The position numbers were made by a program, and so were the translations under genes. A stretch of DNA of 64,000 nt, taken from MWH-TA3 sp044353905 (GTDB lineage Bacteria; Actinomycetota; Actinomycetes; Actinomycetales; Microbacteriaceae). Positions 50,471 to 59,288 of this stretch are shown here, piece by piece (within the stretch, counting starts at the first letter, position 1; every line of letters begins with the position of its first letter). Where the stretch lies: contig JBILBA010000001.1 of the NCBI GenBank assembly GCA_044353905.1, positions 1 to 64,000 on the forward strand, given 5' to 3'. The notes under the pieces are model-generated. The model did not search any database, was not told where the DNA came from, and worked only from the letters and a program-made list of their open reading frames with translations.

Positions 50471-51127
50471 CTATTCTTTCGGCGCCACGGGCAATACCGA
50501 GGACAACCAGGTTCGCCGATGGAAGTCAGTCGCGCCGTGTGCACGAATCGCATCGAAGTGCCCTTCGCTTCCGTAACCCTTGTTCGACGCCCAGCCATAC
50601 GTGTCGTCCTCACCCGCGGAAGCGACCATGAGCCGGTCTCGATAGACCTTGGCCCAGACGGAAGCGGCCGCGACCACCGCGCAATCGCGGTCGGCTTTGG
50701 TGCGCACCATGATGTCGACAGGCGGTAACAGGGACGCCTTCAGCCAGTTGTGCGACCCGTCCAGAATCACCGAGGCGCCGGATAGGTCGTGACCGTCAAT
50801 CGCGAGCGTTGCGAACGCTCGTTCGGCCGCGCGTGCAAGCGCGGAAATGATTCCGAACTCGTCGATTTCAGCCGCCGTCGCCTCACCCGTCGCGATGGCG
50901 TCCACCCAGTCGGCCACGGGCTGCATCAATTTCTCGCGCTTTGACGCGGCGATCAGTTTGGAATCGCGAAGTCCAGCCGGAAAATCTGTCGCGGCGCGAA
51001 TCACAGCAACACCGACGACAACGGGTCCTGCCACTGCGCCTCGACCGACCTCGTCGACACCGACCACAATCCCGTTGCCCTTCGCGAACAACTCGCGTTC
51101 GAGATCGAGAGTGGGGTCACTCGGCAT
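50471..51127 (-). CDS. rnhB: ribonuclease HII
   Basis: 218 residues from ATG 51127. Catalytic acidic residues in VGVDEVGRGAVAGPVV (Asp-Glu), in SVILDGSHNWL and in VRTKADRDCAVVAAASVWAK. It removes ribonucleotides and RNA primers from DNA. The start overlaps the lepB stop by 11 bases. Confidence 0.95.
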   Translation of the reverse strand: MPSDPTLDLERELFAKGNGIVVGVDEVGRGAVAGPVVVGVAVIRAATDFPAGLRDSKLIAASKREKLMQPVADWVDAIATGEATAAEIDEFGIISALARAAERAFATLAIDGHDLSGASVILDGSHNWLKASLLPPVDIMVRTKADRDCAVVAAASVWAKVYRDRLMVASAGEDDTYGWASNKGYGSEGHFDAIRAHGATDFHRRTWLSSVLPVAPKE

Positions 51128-51806
51128 TCGCGAAGTTACCAGCGTAATTGTCGAGCCACGTCCAGTTCGACATCGGCCATGACACGACGACGGCACGACC
51201 GACAACCTTGTCGATGGGAACGAAGCCGCTTCCGGGCTTGTCCTGGTTGTAACGCGAGTCAGCCGAGTCGTAGCGGTTGTCCCCCATGACCCACAAAGAA
51301 TCGTCGGGAACGGTGATGTCGAATTCCATGCCGCTCGATGCGTCACCAATCGAGGGCGTGACGATGTACGGTTCCGTGACCGACTTCCCGTTCACCTGCA
51401 ACAACCCCTTGTCGTCGCAACAGACGACGCGGTCACCGGGCAACCCGATCAGTCGTTTCACGAGATGGTCTTCGGAATCAGAACCGCCAAAACCGACGAC
51501 CGTCGCAATCAGATCGAGAGCGGCCGTGATGAGGTCGGGGTCCGGCGACTCGTAATTGGGCAGCCAACCACCCGGGTCGCTGAACACGACGACATCGCCG
51601 TGTTCGAGAGCGAAAACATCCGGGACCAATTCACTGACAATGATCCGGTCGTCCACCATGAGTGTGTCTTCCATCGACGCCGACGGGATGAAGAACGAAC
51701 GGAACAAGAACGTTTTGACGAGGAACGAAATCAGCAGTGCCGCAGCGACGATGATGACCAGATCCTTGAGAAACCCCAAAAGGCCTTTGACAAAGGAATT
51801 GGGCAT
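51117..51806 (-). CDS. lepB: signal peptidase I
   Basis: 229 residues. One N-terminal membrane helix (DLVIIVAAALLISFLVKTFL), catalytic Ser in IPSASMEDTL, catalytic Lys in HLVKRLIGLPGDRVV, and the C-terminal box GDNRYDSADSRY. It cleaves Sec and Tat signal peptides on the outer face of the membrane, including those of the exported proteins in this window. Confidence 0.95.
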   Translation of the reverse strand: MPNSFVKGLLGFLKDLVIIVAAALLISFLVKTFLFRSFFIPSASMEDTLMVDDRIIVSELVPDVFALEHGDVVVFSDPGGWLPNYESPDPDLITAALDLIATVVGFGGSDSEDHLVKRLIGLPGDRVVCCDDKGLLQVNGKSVTEPYIVTPSIGDASSGMEFDITVPDDSLWVMGDNRYDSADSRYNQDKPGSGFVPIDKVVGRAVVVSWPMSNWTWLDNYAGNFANAE

Positions 51807-51861
51807 GGAGTCCTCAGAGACGCGGTCGGAAGTGGCTATTGCGCAATTCTACGACCAAAGA

Positions 51862-51896
51862 ATATGAGCCCCTCACAGGACGTGACGGGCTCATAT
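51862..51896 (-). terminator. terminator-like hairpin after rplS
   Basis: ATATGAGCCC and GGGCTCATAT form a perfect 10-pair stem with a further TCAC/GTGA stem inside. It begins 15 bases after the rplS stop and is followed on the minus strand by a short T-rich run (TTCTTTGG). It lies between rplS and lepB and probably lets rplS be expressed above the genes that follow. Confidence 0.75.
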
Positions 51897-51911
51897 CGAG
51901 AGTGTGAAACC

Positions 51912-52259
51912 TTAGGAGTCGCGCTTCTCGCGGATTTTTGCCTTCTTGCCGCGAAGTGCACGCAAGTAGTAGAGCTTGGCGCGACGGACGTCACCGCGGC
52001 TGACGAGCTCGATGTGGTCGATGACCGGCGAGTGCACCGGGAACTTACGCTCGACACCGACCTGGAATGAGATCTTGCGGACGTTGAAGGTCTCGCCAAT
52101 ACCGTGACCGTTACGGCCGATAACAACACCCTGGAAAACCTGGATACGGCTGCGGTTACCTTCAACAATGTTTACGTGAACCTTCACCGTGTCACCGACG
52201 CGGAAGTCGGGGATGTCGCTACGAAGCGACGCGGCGTCAATAGCATCAAATTTCTGCAT
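51912..52259 (-). CDS. rplS: ribosomal protein L19
   Basis: 115 residues from ATG 52259. MQKFDAIDAASLR, FRVGDTVKVHVNIVEGNRSR, FQGVVIGRNGHGIGETFNVRK and the basic end LYYLRALRGKKAKIREKR are canonical. Component of the 50S subunit at the 30S interface. It diverges from map, with 188 bases of shared promoter region between them. Confidence 0.98.
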   Translation of the reverse strand: MQKFDAIDAASLRSDIPDFRVGDTVKVHVNIVEGNRSRIQVFQGVVIGRNGHGIGETFNVRKISFQVGVERKFPVHSPVIDHIELVSRGDVRRAKLYYLRALRGKKAKIREKRDS

Positions 52260-52447
52260 TGTTCTTTCGCTTTCTGCACTCGCTTCGGGACGGATGCGGG
52301 AGGTTCTGGTCGCGATGTGACCACATGGCTCGTCCCCCGAAGCAGAGGGCCCGTGAATCGCGCGTGCCAGTCGGCACAAAGCACAATCTTGCCACAGTCG
52401 GGCGCGCATTACCAATTAGGCTGACACGGATAGGAAGAAGGCACGAC

Positions 52448-53215
52448 GTGATTGAACTTCGCACCCCCGCCGAGATTGAGGCGATGCGACCCGCTGGTCG
52501 ATTCGTCGCGTCGGTTTTGGTTGCCGTTCGCGAGGCGGCGAAGGTCGGAACCAACCTTCTGGAACTTGACGCCATCGCACATCAGATGATCCGTGACGCC
52601 GGCGCCGAGTCGTGCTACATCGACTATCACCCCTCGTTCGGCGGCTCTCCGTTCGGGAAAGTCATCTGCACGAGCATCAACGATGCGGTTCTCCACGGGC
52701 TCCCCCACGACTACGACATTGCCGATGGTGACATTGTCAGCATCGATTTCGCGGCGAGTATCGACGGCTGGGTGTGTGACTCGGCAATCAGCTTTGTCAC
52801 CGGCACCGCCGACCCCGAAGATCTGCGCGTAATCACAGCGACCGAAGAAGCGCTCGTCGCCGGAATCGCCGCGGCGACGGCCGGAAACGCGATTGGCGAC
52901 ATTTCCGCTGCTATCGGCGACGTCGCCGACACCTATGGTTACGGGGTCAACCTAGACTTCGGCGGCCACGGTGTTGGTCGAGAAATGCACGGCGACCCGC
53001 ACGTTCCCAATGACGGCCGCCCCGGTCGCGGTTACAAGTTGCGCGAGGGACTTGTCATCGCCATCGAGCCATGGTTCATGCGCGACACGGACGAAATCTT
53101 CACCGACGCCGACGGGTGGACGCTTCGATCCGCCGACGGCTCGCGTGGCGCTCACAGCGAGCACACGATTGCGATCACGGCCGAGGGGCCGGTTGTTCTC
53201 ACGGCGCGGGTTTAG
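52448..53215 (+). CDS. map: type I methionine aminopeptidase
   Basis: 255 residues from GTG 52448, with GAAGAAGG upstream. Metal ligands of the M24A family are all visible: Asp in VSIDFAASIDGWVCDSA (both Asp), His in FGGHGVGREMH, Glu in IAIEPWF and Glu in AHSEHTIAI. It removes initiator methionine. It lies as a lone plus-strand gene inside a minus-strand ribosomal block and overlaps trmD by 4 bases tail to tail. Confidence 0.95.
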   Translation: MIELRTPAEIEAMRPAGRFVASVLVAVREAAKVGTNLLELDAIAHQMIRDAGAESCYIDYHPSFGGSPFGKVICTSINDAVLHGLPHDYDIADGDIVSIDFAASIDGWVCDSAISFVTGTADPEDLRVITATEEALVAGIAAATAGNAIGDISAAIGDVADTYGYGVNLDFGGHGVGREMHGDPHVPNDGRPGRGYKLREGLVIAIEPWFMRDTDEIFTDADGWTLRSADGSRGAHSEHTIAITAEGPVVLTARV

Positions 53216-53892
53216 TCCTCGAGCAAATCAGGGCGACGAGCACGCGTTCGTTCGACCTGCTGCTCGTGGCGCCACTCGGCGATCTTCGCGTGGTGGCCGC
53301 TCAGCAGGATTTCGGGAACCGTGAGCCCCCTCCACTCCTGGGGTTTGGTATAGGAAGGATATTCGAGAAGTCCGTCCTCGTGGCTCTCTTCGTCGAGCGA
53401 TGCGGGGTTCCCCACCATTCCGGGAACAAGCCTGGTGATGGCCTCGATCATCGCCATCGTCGCAACCTCGCCGCCGTTTAGGACGTAATCCCCGAGCGAG
53501 AGTTCGCGCACGCGGATGCGACCCGCGTAATGATCAATGACCCGCTGGTCGATGCCTTCGTAGCGCCCGCATGCGAAGACGAGGTGTGATTCGTCGGACA
53601 ATTCACGGGCGACGGACTGGGTGAAGAGTTCCCCGGCCGGCGACGGTACGACGAGCACGGTGTCGTCGGTGATGAGCGAATCGAGTGCCTCGCCCCAGGG
53701 TTCCGGTCGCATGACCATCCCGGCGCCGCCGCCGTAAGGGCTGTCGTCGACGGTCTTGTGGACGTCGTGCGTGAAGTCACGCAGATTCGTGGCCTCGATC
53801 GTCAGTAATCCCGATTCGCGCGCTTTGCCGACGAGCGACACGTCGAGCACTCCGAAGAACTCGGGGAAGATGGTGACGATGTCGATGCGCAC
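53212..53892 (-). CDS. trmD: tRNA (guanine-N1)-methyltransferase
   Basis: 226 residues from GTG 53892. SPYGGGAGMVMRPEP, FACGRYEGIDQRVIDH and ELSLGDYVLNGGEVATMAMI make up the trefoil-knot SAM site of TrmD. It forms m1G37 in tRNA to prevent frameshifting. It lies 10 bases downstream of rimM. Confidence 0.97.
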   Translation of the reverse strand: MRIDIVTIFPEFFGVLDVSLVGKARESGLLTIEATNLRDFTHDVHKTVDDSPYGGGAGMVMRPEPWGEALDSLITDDTVLVVPSPAGELFTQSVARELSDESHLVFACGRYEGIDQRVIDHYAGRIRVRELSLGDYVLNGGEVATMAMIEAITRLVPGMVGNPASLDEESHEDGLLEYPSYTKPQEWRGLTVPEILLSGHHAKIAEWRHEQQVERTRARRPDLLED

Positions 53893-53902
53893 GACAGAAA
53901 CT

Positions 53903-54478
53903 CTACGCGCCGGCCGATTCGGGCTCGTCATCGACCGGGTCTTCAAAGAGTCCGATCGGAGGGTCGATGTCCATCGTTCCCGCCTCGATGTCAACACCCG
54001 TGACGATGGCCTTGACGAATGGGACGAGAACTTCGGCATCGCCTGTGTCGACGATGAGAAGGTCTTGGGACGGGAAGTGATCGACCCGCGAGATCGTGCC
54101 GACGGCGTGACCGTTGCGGCGGACCGTCAGGCCAATGAGCTGGTAGTCGTACCAAGCGTCTTCCTCGACGGGTCGGGAATCCTGGTCTTCGTCGACCCAG
54201 AGGATCGCCTTGACGAGAGACTCGGCCGCATCACGGTCGTCGATTCCGTCAAGAAAGACTACGGCTTGGTCGTTGTACCACTTGAGTTCTTTCAACGTGA
54301 TGGTCTTGCCCACCCACGGTGACTCGTCGGGAACTTGCAACGTATAGACCGAACCGGGGACGAACCGCAGTGCGGGGTCGTCCGTGTACAGCTCGAGTTT
54401 GATTGCACCCTTGAGCCCGTGTGCCTTGAGAAGTCGACCGACGCGGAGACCCGATTCGGGTCGCTTCGCGGAGGTCAT
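53903..54478 (-). CDS. rimM: ribosome maturation factor RimM
   Basis: 191 residues. N-terminal RimM barrel (LRVGRLLKAHGLKGAIKLEL) and C-terminal PRC-barrel (WYDYQLIGLTVRRNGHAVGT, LIVDTGDAEVLVPFVKAIV). It binds S19 during 30S maturation. The ATG overlaps the khpA stop by one base (TAATG). Confidence 0.96.
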   Translation of the reverse strand: MTSAKRPESGLRVGRLLKAHGLKGAIKLELYTDDPALRFVPGSVYTLQVPDESPWVGKTITLKELKWYNDQAVVFLDGIDDRDAAESLVKAILWVDEDQDSRPVEEDAWYDYQLIGLTVRRNGHAVGTISRVDHFPSQDLLIVDTGDAEVLVPFVKAIVTGVDIEAGTMDIDPPIGLFEDPVDDEPESAGA

Positions 54479-54714
54479 TATTCCGCGGTGTCGACGATGT
54501 CGACGCGGATGCGCTTGCCGTCGGCGATTGCCGCGATCAGAGTGCGCAGTGCCTTTGCTGTGCGCCCGCCCTTCCCAATGACACGACCGAGGTCGTCAGG
54601 GTGCACCGAAACCTCGAGAAGGTCGCCACGCGGAGTGCTTTTTGCCACAACAGTGACGCTCTCCGGGTGATCGACGATTCCCGAGACAAGGTGCTTAAGG
54701 GCGGCCGCCAGCAT
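54478..54714 (-). CDS. khpA: KH-domain RNA-binding protein KhpA
   Basis: 78 residues. A single KH domain with the GxxG loop in LGRVIGKGGRTAKALRTLI. It lies between rpsP and rimM, the fixed position of khpA. KhpA with KhpB binds many RNAs and affects cell size in Firmicutes. Confidence 0.95.
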   Translation of the reverse strand: MLAAALKHLVSGIVDHPESVTVVAKSTPRGDLLEVSVHPDDLGRVIGKGGRTAKALRTLIAAIADGKRIRVDIVDTAE

Positions 54715-54719
54715 CAGAC

Positions 54720-55301
54720 TTATTCGGCCTTTTCGTCGGCAGGTGCCTCGTCAGCAGGTGCCTCGTCAGCAGGTGCCTCGTCAGCAGGTGCCTCGTCAGC
54801 TACGACCTCGTCAGCAGTTTCGACAACAGCGTCAACTGTTTCCGTTGCTGCTTCAGGTGCCGATTCAACAACCTCGGTCACTGCTTCGGGAGCTTCAGTC
54901 GACTCTTCGACGACCACGTCAGCAACCGGAGCCACTTCTTCGACCTTCTTTTCGACGCGGGGACGGATGACCGACTTCTTCGAGGAGTCCTCGGCGAATA
55001 CGGTCTTGGCGTCCTTCGTGACGATCATGTTCTTGGCGGACTTGTCACCCTTGAACTTGCCCCAGTCTCCTGAAAGCTTGAGGATGACGAGAACCTGCGG
55101 GCTCGGCTGTGCGCCAACTGACAACCAGTACTGCGCGCGCTCGGAATTGATTTCCATGAGCGACGGGTTCTCGGTCGGGTGGTACTTGCCGATTTCTTCA
55201 ATCGAACGTCCATCGCGCTTGGTGCGCGAATCAGCGACGACGATGCGGTAATAAGGCGAATGGATTTTTCCCATGCGCTTGAGGCGGATTTTGACAGCCA
55301 C
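54720..55301 (-). CDS. rpsP: ribosomal protein S16 with long acidic repeat tail
   Basis: 193 residues from GTG 55301; the S16 core (MAVKIRLKRMGKIHSPYYRI through about residue 85) is followed by more than 100 extra residues. The tail starts basic (KKSVIRPRVEKKVEE) and becomes an Ala/Val/Glu/Thr-rich acidic region ending in four ADEAP-type repeats and KAE. Actinobacterial S16 proteins are often extended, but this is long even so. First gene of the rpsP-khpA-rimM-trmD unit. Confidence 0.96.
   Translation of the reverse strand: MAVKIRLKRMGKIHSPYYRIVVADSRTKRDGRSIEEIGKYHPTENPSLMEINSERAQYWLSVGAQPSPQVLVILKLSGDWGKFKGDKSAKNMIVTKDAKTVFAEDSSKKSVIRPRVEKKVEEVAPVADVVVEESTEAPEAVTEVVESAPEAATETVDAVVETADEVVADEAPADEAPADEAPADEAPADEKAE
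54736..54795 (-). repeat. 15-bp tandem repeat in rpsP tail, four units
   Basis: TC(G/A)GCAGGTGCCTCG at 54736-54750, 54751-54765, 54766-54780 and 54781-54795 on the plus strand; three units are identical. In rpsP it encodes the ADEAP repeats. Being in frame, a change in unit number would lengthen or shorten the acidic tail by five residues. Confidence 0.95.
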
Positions 55302-55449
55302 GATTCTCCAGATTAGTTTGCGATGACGCACCGCGGTTCAAGCGTGGGGTTGCTCAAATGCGGAAGCAGGAAGCCATTTCGCAGGGTTAGAGGGTCCTAC
55401 GAGATGGACACAAGTGTTTAGTCTGCCAGAAAAACCCCGAGTTAGCCAA

Positions 55450-56319
55450 TCACGAGCGGCGCGACCACCACACACCCGCCAGGGCGATGAGCCCACCAAC
55501 GATCGCGATGGGGTGCGGCCATTCACCAAGCAGGATCGCGGACTCAACAATCACGAGTGGCGGGACCACGTAAGTCGATACGCCAAGCCGACCGGCCGGC
55601 ATTCGCTTGAGCGCGTATCCCCAGAGCCCGAAGCCCAGTGCAGTCGGAATTGCGCCGAGCCAGACCGCTCCCACGATTGCGTCGATCGGAGCGCTCTGCA
55701 CAGTGGTGATGGCTTCCGGGGCCCACCAGAACAGCGGAATCAGCGCGATTGCGGCACCCAGTAACGTCACTTGGTTCGACGACAAGCGTTTCAGTGCGGG
55801 CTTTTGAGTGAGGACTCCGACAGCGTAGGTCACCGTGGCAACGAGCGCCCACAGCACTCCGACAAGATCCACTCGATCGCTCGACGACGTGCCCCACGCA
55901 ATCAGACCGACACCGGCCAAAGCGATGAGAGCACCGGGGATGAGATTTCGAGAGAGTTTCTCGCCGAGGAACATAAACGCTCCAACGGCGATGAGCAGCG
56001 GCCCGATGTTGACAACAAACGACGCGGTCCCCGCATCAATAGTTTGTTCCGCGGTGTTGAGCGCGACGATGTAAATCGAAAACCAGGTGAGGCCAAAAAT
56101 CGAGATGAGAGCCCACTCGCGCACCGTCGGCCAGAGCCACTTCTGCCCGATCATCCACACCGCCAGCAATGGGACGGCCACGAGTTGACGGAGAAACGCA
56201 AGTTCTCCTGGCTCAAAGACCGGTAGCACAGCGCGAATGACGACGAATGCGCTGGACCACGCGAGGACGGTTCCGATTATGGCAAAGAGAACCTTCAGCG
56301 GAATTCGGTCGGTACTCAC
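55450..56319 (-). CDS. EamA/DMT-family transporter
   Basis: 289 residues with ten hydrophobic segments in two EamA repeats (GTVLAWSSAFVVIRAVLP in the first, LVGVLWALVATVTYAVGVLT in the second). GTG 56319 overlaps the ffh stop (GTGA). The family exports metabolites such as amino acids or nucleobases; substrate unknown. Second EamA gene in the window; the other is at 36044. Confidence 0.92.
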   Translation of the reverse strand: MSTDRIPLKVLFAIIGTVLAWSSAFVVIRAVLPVFEPGELAFLRQLVAVPLLAVWMIGQKWLWPTVREWALISIFGLTWFSIYIVALNTAEQTIDAGTASFVVNIGPLLIAVGAFMFLGEKLSRNLIPGALIALAGVGLIAWGTSSSDRVDLVGVLWALVATVTYAVGVLTQKPALKRLSSNQVTLLGAAIALIPLFWWAPEAITTVQSAPIDAIVGAVWLGAIPTALGFGLWGYALKRMPAGRLGVSTYVVPPLVIVESAILLGEWPHPIAIVGGLIALAGVWWSRRS

Positions 56320-57863
56320 AGACCGCCGCGTTCGAGAAGGCGACGCATGGTCTCCATGTCTTTGTCGCTCGCCTCGGGTGTGGGCTCAGCACCGACCCCG
56401 AAACTGTTTCCGCCGCCAGCAGGAGCCGCCTGAATCGCCGCGTTCTCTGCCGCGCGCTTGGCGGGGTTTCCCGAACGCGAACTCTTCTTGGCGGTAATTG
56501 CTTTCCCCTTGGGACGTGGCCCTGGAACCGGTCCCATGCCGGGGATGTTCGGGGTGCCGCCCTTGGCGACCGTCTTCATCATCTTGGCAGCGGATTCGAA
56601 TCGGATGACGAGTTGGTTCACATCAGTGACCGTCATTCCCGAACCCTTCGCGATCCGAAGCCGGCGCGAACCGTTGAGCACCTTGGGGTTCTCGCGCTCG
56701 GCGGGCGTCATCGAACGGATGATGGCTTCCGTGCGGTCGATGTCCTTCTCGTCGAAGTTGTCAATCTGTTCGCGCATCTTGCCCGCTCCCGGCATCATGC
56801 CGAGGAGGCCCTTCATCGAACCCATCTTGCGAACCTGTTGTAACTGTTCGAGGAAGTCCTGAAGGGTGAACGTGTTCGACTGAATCTTTTCGGCGACCTT
56901 GTTCGCGTCTTCTTCGTCGAAGTTCTTTTGCGCCTGTTCGATGAGCGTGAGGATGTCACCGAGGTCGAGAATTCGACTCGCCATGCGGTCGGGGTAGAAG
57001 GGTTCGAGCGCGTCGAGGCTTTCACCGGTCGACGCGAAAACGATTGGTCGGTCCGTCAGGCCGCGAACGGACAGTGCAGCACCACCGCGAGCGTCACCGT
57101 CGAGCTTGGTCAGAACGACTCCCGTGAAGTCGACGCCGTCTTGGAACGCCTTGGCCGTGATGACCGCGTCCTGACCGATCATCGCGTCGAGGACGAACAG
57201 CACCTCGTCGGGGTCGGTCGCGTCGCGGACCGCTCGGGCTTCGCGCATGAGGTCCTCGTCGACGCCGAGTCGTCCCGCGGTGTCGATGATGACGGTGTCG
57301 TAGAGCTTTTGCTTGGCGAACTTCACGCCGTTTTTGGCGACGGCGACGGGGTTTCCCTTGCCGTTTCCCGGCTCGGGGGCGAAAATCTGAACGCCGGCTT
57401 GTTCCGCGACAACCGTCAACTGCGTGACTGCGTTGGGGCGTTGGAGGTCACACGCGACGAGAACGGGAGTGTGCCCCTGCGCCTTGAGGTACTTGGCGAG
57501 CTTCCCCGCGAACGTCGTCTTTCCGGAACCCTGCAACCCCGCGAGCATGATGACAGTCGGAGGGGTCTTGGCGAAGGTCAGTTGCGCCTGAGCACCACCG
57601 AGAATCTCGACGAGTTCCTCGTTGACAATTTGAACGACCTGCTGTGCCGGATTGAGCGCTTTATTGACGTCGTCCGACATCGCACGATCCCGAATCTTGC
57701 CCGTAAACGATTTGACGACCTCGAGCGACACGTCGGCATCGAGCAGCGCTCGGCGGATCTCGCGGACGGTACCATCCACGTCGGTTGCACTGAGTTTCCC
57801 CTTCGTCCGAAGGCTCGACAGCGCAGAAGTCAGTTTCTCGGAGAGGTTTCCAAAGACGGCCAT
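56316..57863 (-). CDS. ffh: signal recognition particle protein Ffh
   Basis: 515 residues. N domain, G domain with GLQGSGKTTFAGKLAKYL, DTAGRLGVDEDLM and TKLDGDARGGAALS, and M domain rich in Met with the SRP-RNA binding helices (SMKGLLGMMPGAGKM, RLRIAKGSGMTVTDVNQLV). It recognises signal sequences on ribosomes and partners with FtsY, encoded 540 bases upstream. Confidence 0.98.
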   Translation of the reverse strand: MAVFGNLSEKLTSALSSLRTKGKLSATDVDGTVREIRRALLDADVSLEVVKSFTGKIRDRAMSDDVNKALNPAQQVVQIVNEELVEILGGAQAQLTFAKTPPTVIMLAGLQGSGKTTFAGKLAKYLKAQGHTPVLVACDLQRPNAVTQLTVVAEQAGVQIFAPEPGNGKGNPVAVAKNGVKFAKQKLYDTVIIDTAGRLGVDEDLMREARAVRDATDPDEVLFVLDAMIGQDAVITAKAFQDGVDFTGVVLTKLDGDARGGAALSVRGLTDRPIVFASTGESLDALEPFYPDRMASRILDLGDILTLIEQAQKNFDEEDANKVAEKIQSNTFTLQDFLEQLQQVRKMGSMKGLLGMMPGAGKMREQIDNFDEKDIDRTEAIIRSMTPAERENPKVLNGSRRLRIAKGSGMTVTDVNQLVIRFESAAKMMKTVAKGGTPNIPGMGPVPGPRPKGKAITAKKSSRSGNPAKRAAENAAIQAAPAGGGNSFGVGAEPTPEASDKDMETMRRLLERGGL

Positions 57864-57875
57864 AACCCCTCCAGA

Positions 57876-58385
57876 CTAGTCTTCGAGCAAGTGCAGGGCG
57901 CTGAGTTCGCGGTAGTGGATACCGTTTCGGCGAATGTCCTCGACCTCGGCGTCGGTGAGTTCACGACGCACTTTGCCGGGGACTCCCGCCACGAGCGACC
58001 GCGGCGGGATCACGGTGCCTTCGAGGACGACGGAACCGGCTGCGATGAGTGATTCGTTTCCGATGACCGCGCCGGACAAGACCGTCGCATTCATTCCGAT
58101 GAGGCAATCGTCGCCGATCGTGCAGCCATGAACCACGGCCGCGTGACCAATCGACACCCCGCGACCGATGACGGTCGGTTTGTCGTCGTCACAGTGAACC
58201 GCGACGTTGTCCTGGATGTTCGAGCCCTCACCGAGCGAAATCGAATTGACGTCTCCGCGCAGGACTGCTCCGTAATACACGGAGGCATGAGCATCGATTG
58301 TCACTCGTCCAACGAGGATCGCACTGGGCGCGATCCACGCGCCGTCGGCGACAACTGGTTCGTGCCCATCGAATGCGCGCTTCAT
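57876..58385 (-). CDS. gamma-carbonic anhydrase-like hexapeptide protein
   Basis: 169 residues of left-handed beta-helix hexapeptide repeats (SVYYGAVLRGDVNSISLGEG). The three zinc histidines of the gamma class are present in AVHCDDD and in SIGHAAVVHGC. Proteins of this type (YrdA/PaaY-like) may hydrate CO2 or act as thioesterase-linked factors. It sits between ftsY and ffh. Confidence 0.9.
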   Translation of the reverse strand: MKRAFDGHEPVVADGAWIAPSAILVGRVTIDAHASVYYGAVLRGDVNSISLGEGSNIQDNVAVHCDDDKPTVIGRGVSIGHAAVVHGCTIGDDCLIGMNATVLSGAVIGNESLIAAGSVVLEGTVIPPRSLVAGVPGKVRRELTDAEVEDIRRNGIHYRELSALHLLED

Positions 58386-58403
58386 GCTCTCAAGATTATG
58401 GGT

Positions 58404-59279
58404 TTAGTCGAGTAATTGGCGGACAAACACGTGGGGCGTAAACCCGGTGAGGTCGTCGATACCCTCGCCTTGCCCGACCAGTTTGACCGGAATCCCCGTG
58501 AGCTCTTGAACCGCGAAGACGAAACCGCCCCGTGCGCTTCCGTCGAGTTTCGTCAGCACCAGACCCGTGACTCCGGCCTGTTCGAGAAACGCTTCTGCTT
58601 GATTGAGACCGTTCTGACCCGTCGTCGCATCCAAGACAAGAAGTACCTCGGCGATCGGAACGCTCTTCTCGACCACTCGCTTGATCTTGGCGAGTTCGTC
58701 CATCAGTCCCGACTTGTTGTGCAGTCGGCCTGCGGTGTCGATGATCACGATCTCGTGACCGTCCGCGACCGCACGTTCCACGGTCTGAAAAGCGACCGCA
58801 GCCGGGTCTTGACCGTCCTGTTGCGGTTTGACAATGTCGACGCCTGCGCGCTCGGCCCACGTGGCTAACTGGTCGACGGCCGCGGCGCGGAACGTGTCCG
58901 CCGCCCCGACGAGGACGCGCTTGCCGCGCGCCCTGATGAACTTCGCAAACTTGCCGATGGTCGTTGTCTTGCCGACACCGTTCACACCGACAACCAGCAC
59001 GACGGCGGGTTTACCGGGTTCGGACGACAACGTCAGTGTCGGGTCGAATGCCGAGAGGCGTTCCTCGAGGACCTCGCCGAGGATGCGACGAAGGTCTTCG
59101 GTGTCGAGAGTCGCCGACACGTCCGCAATTGCATGGACCGCTTCGATGACTTCGTCTGTCACGCGCGGGCCGAAGTCGGCCTGCAACAAGGTGTCTTCGA
59201 GGTCTTCCCAGTCCTGTGGCTCGACTTGTCGCGCCCCCGAAAAGAGGTTCTTGAACGCCTTGGATAAGGACCACGCCAT
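58404..59279 (-). CDS. ftsY: signal recognition particle receptor FtsY
   Basis: 291 residues: the NG domain with little of the acidic A domain seen in other bacteria. GVNGVGKTTTIGKFAKFI, DTFRAAAVDQLATWAERAGV, DTAGRLHNKSGLMDEL and TKLDGSARGGFVFAV are the GTPase motifs. It receives SRP-ribosome complexes at the membrane. It starts 9 bases after smc. Confidence 0.97.
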   Translation of the reverse strand: MAWSLSKAFKNLFSGARQVEPQDWEDLEDTLLQADFGPRVTDEVIEAVHAIADVSATLDTEDLRRILGEVLEERLSAFDPTLTLSSEPGKPAVVLVVGVNGVGKTTTIGKFAKFIRARGKRVLVGAADTFRAAAVDQLATWAERAGVDIVKPQQDGQDPAAVAFQTVERAVADGHEIVIIDTAGRLHNKSGLMDELAKIKRVVEKSVPIAEVLLVLDATTGQNGLNQAEAFLEQAGVTGLVLTKLDGSARGGFVFAVQELTGIPVKLVGQGEGIDDLTGFTPHVFVRQLLD

Positions 59280-59288
59280 GTGCCGAGC

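Noticed and set aside
55302..55449. tRNA or small RNA gene between rpsP and the transporter
   Set aside because: No cloverleaf, CCA end or convincing stem was found; the stretch is best read as the rpsP leader and promoter.
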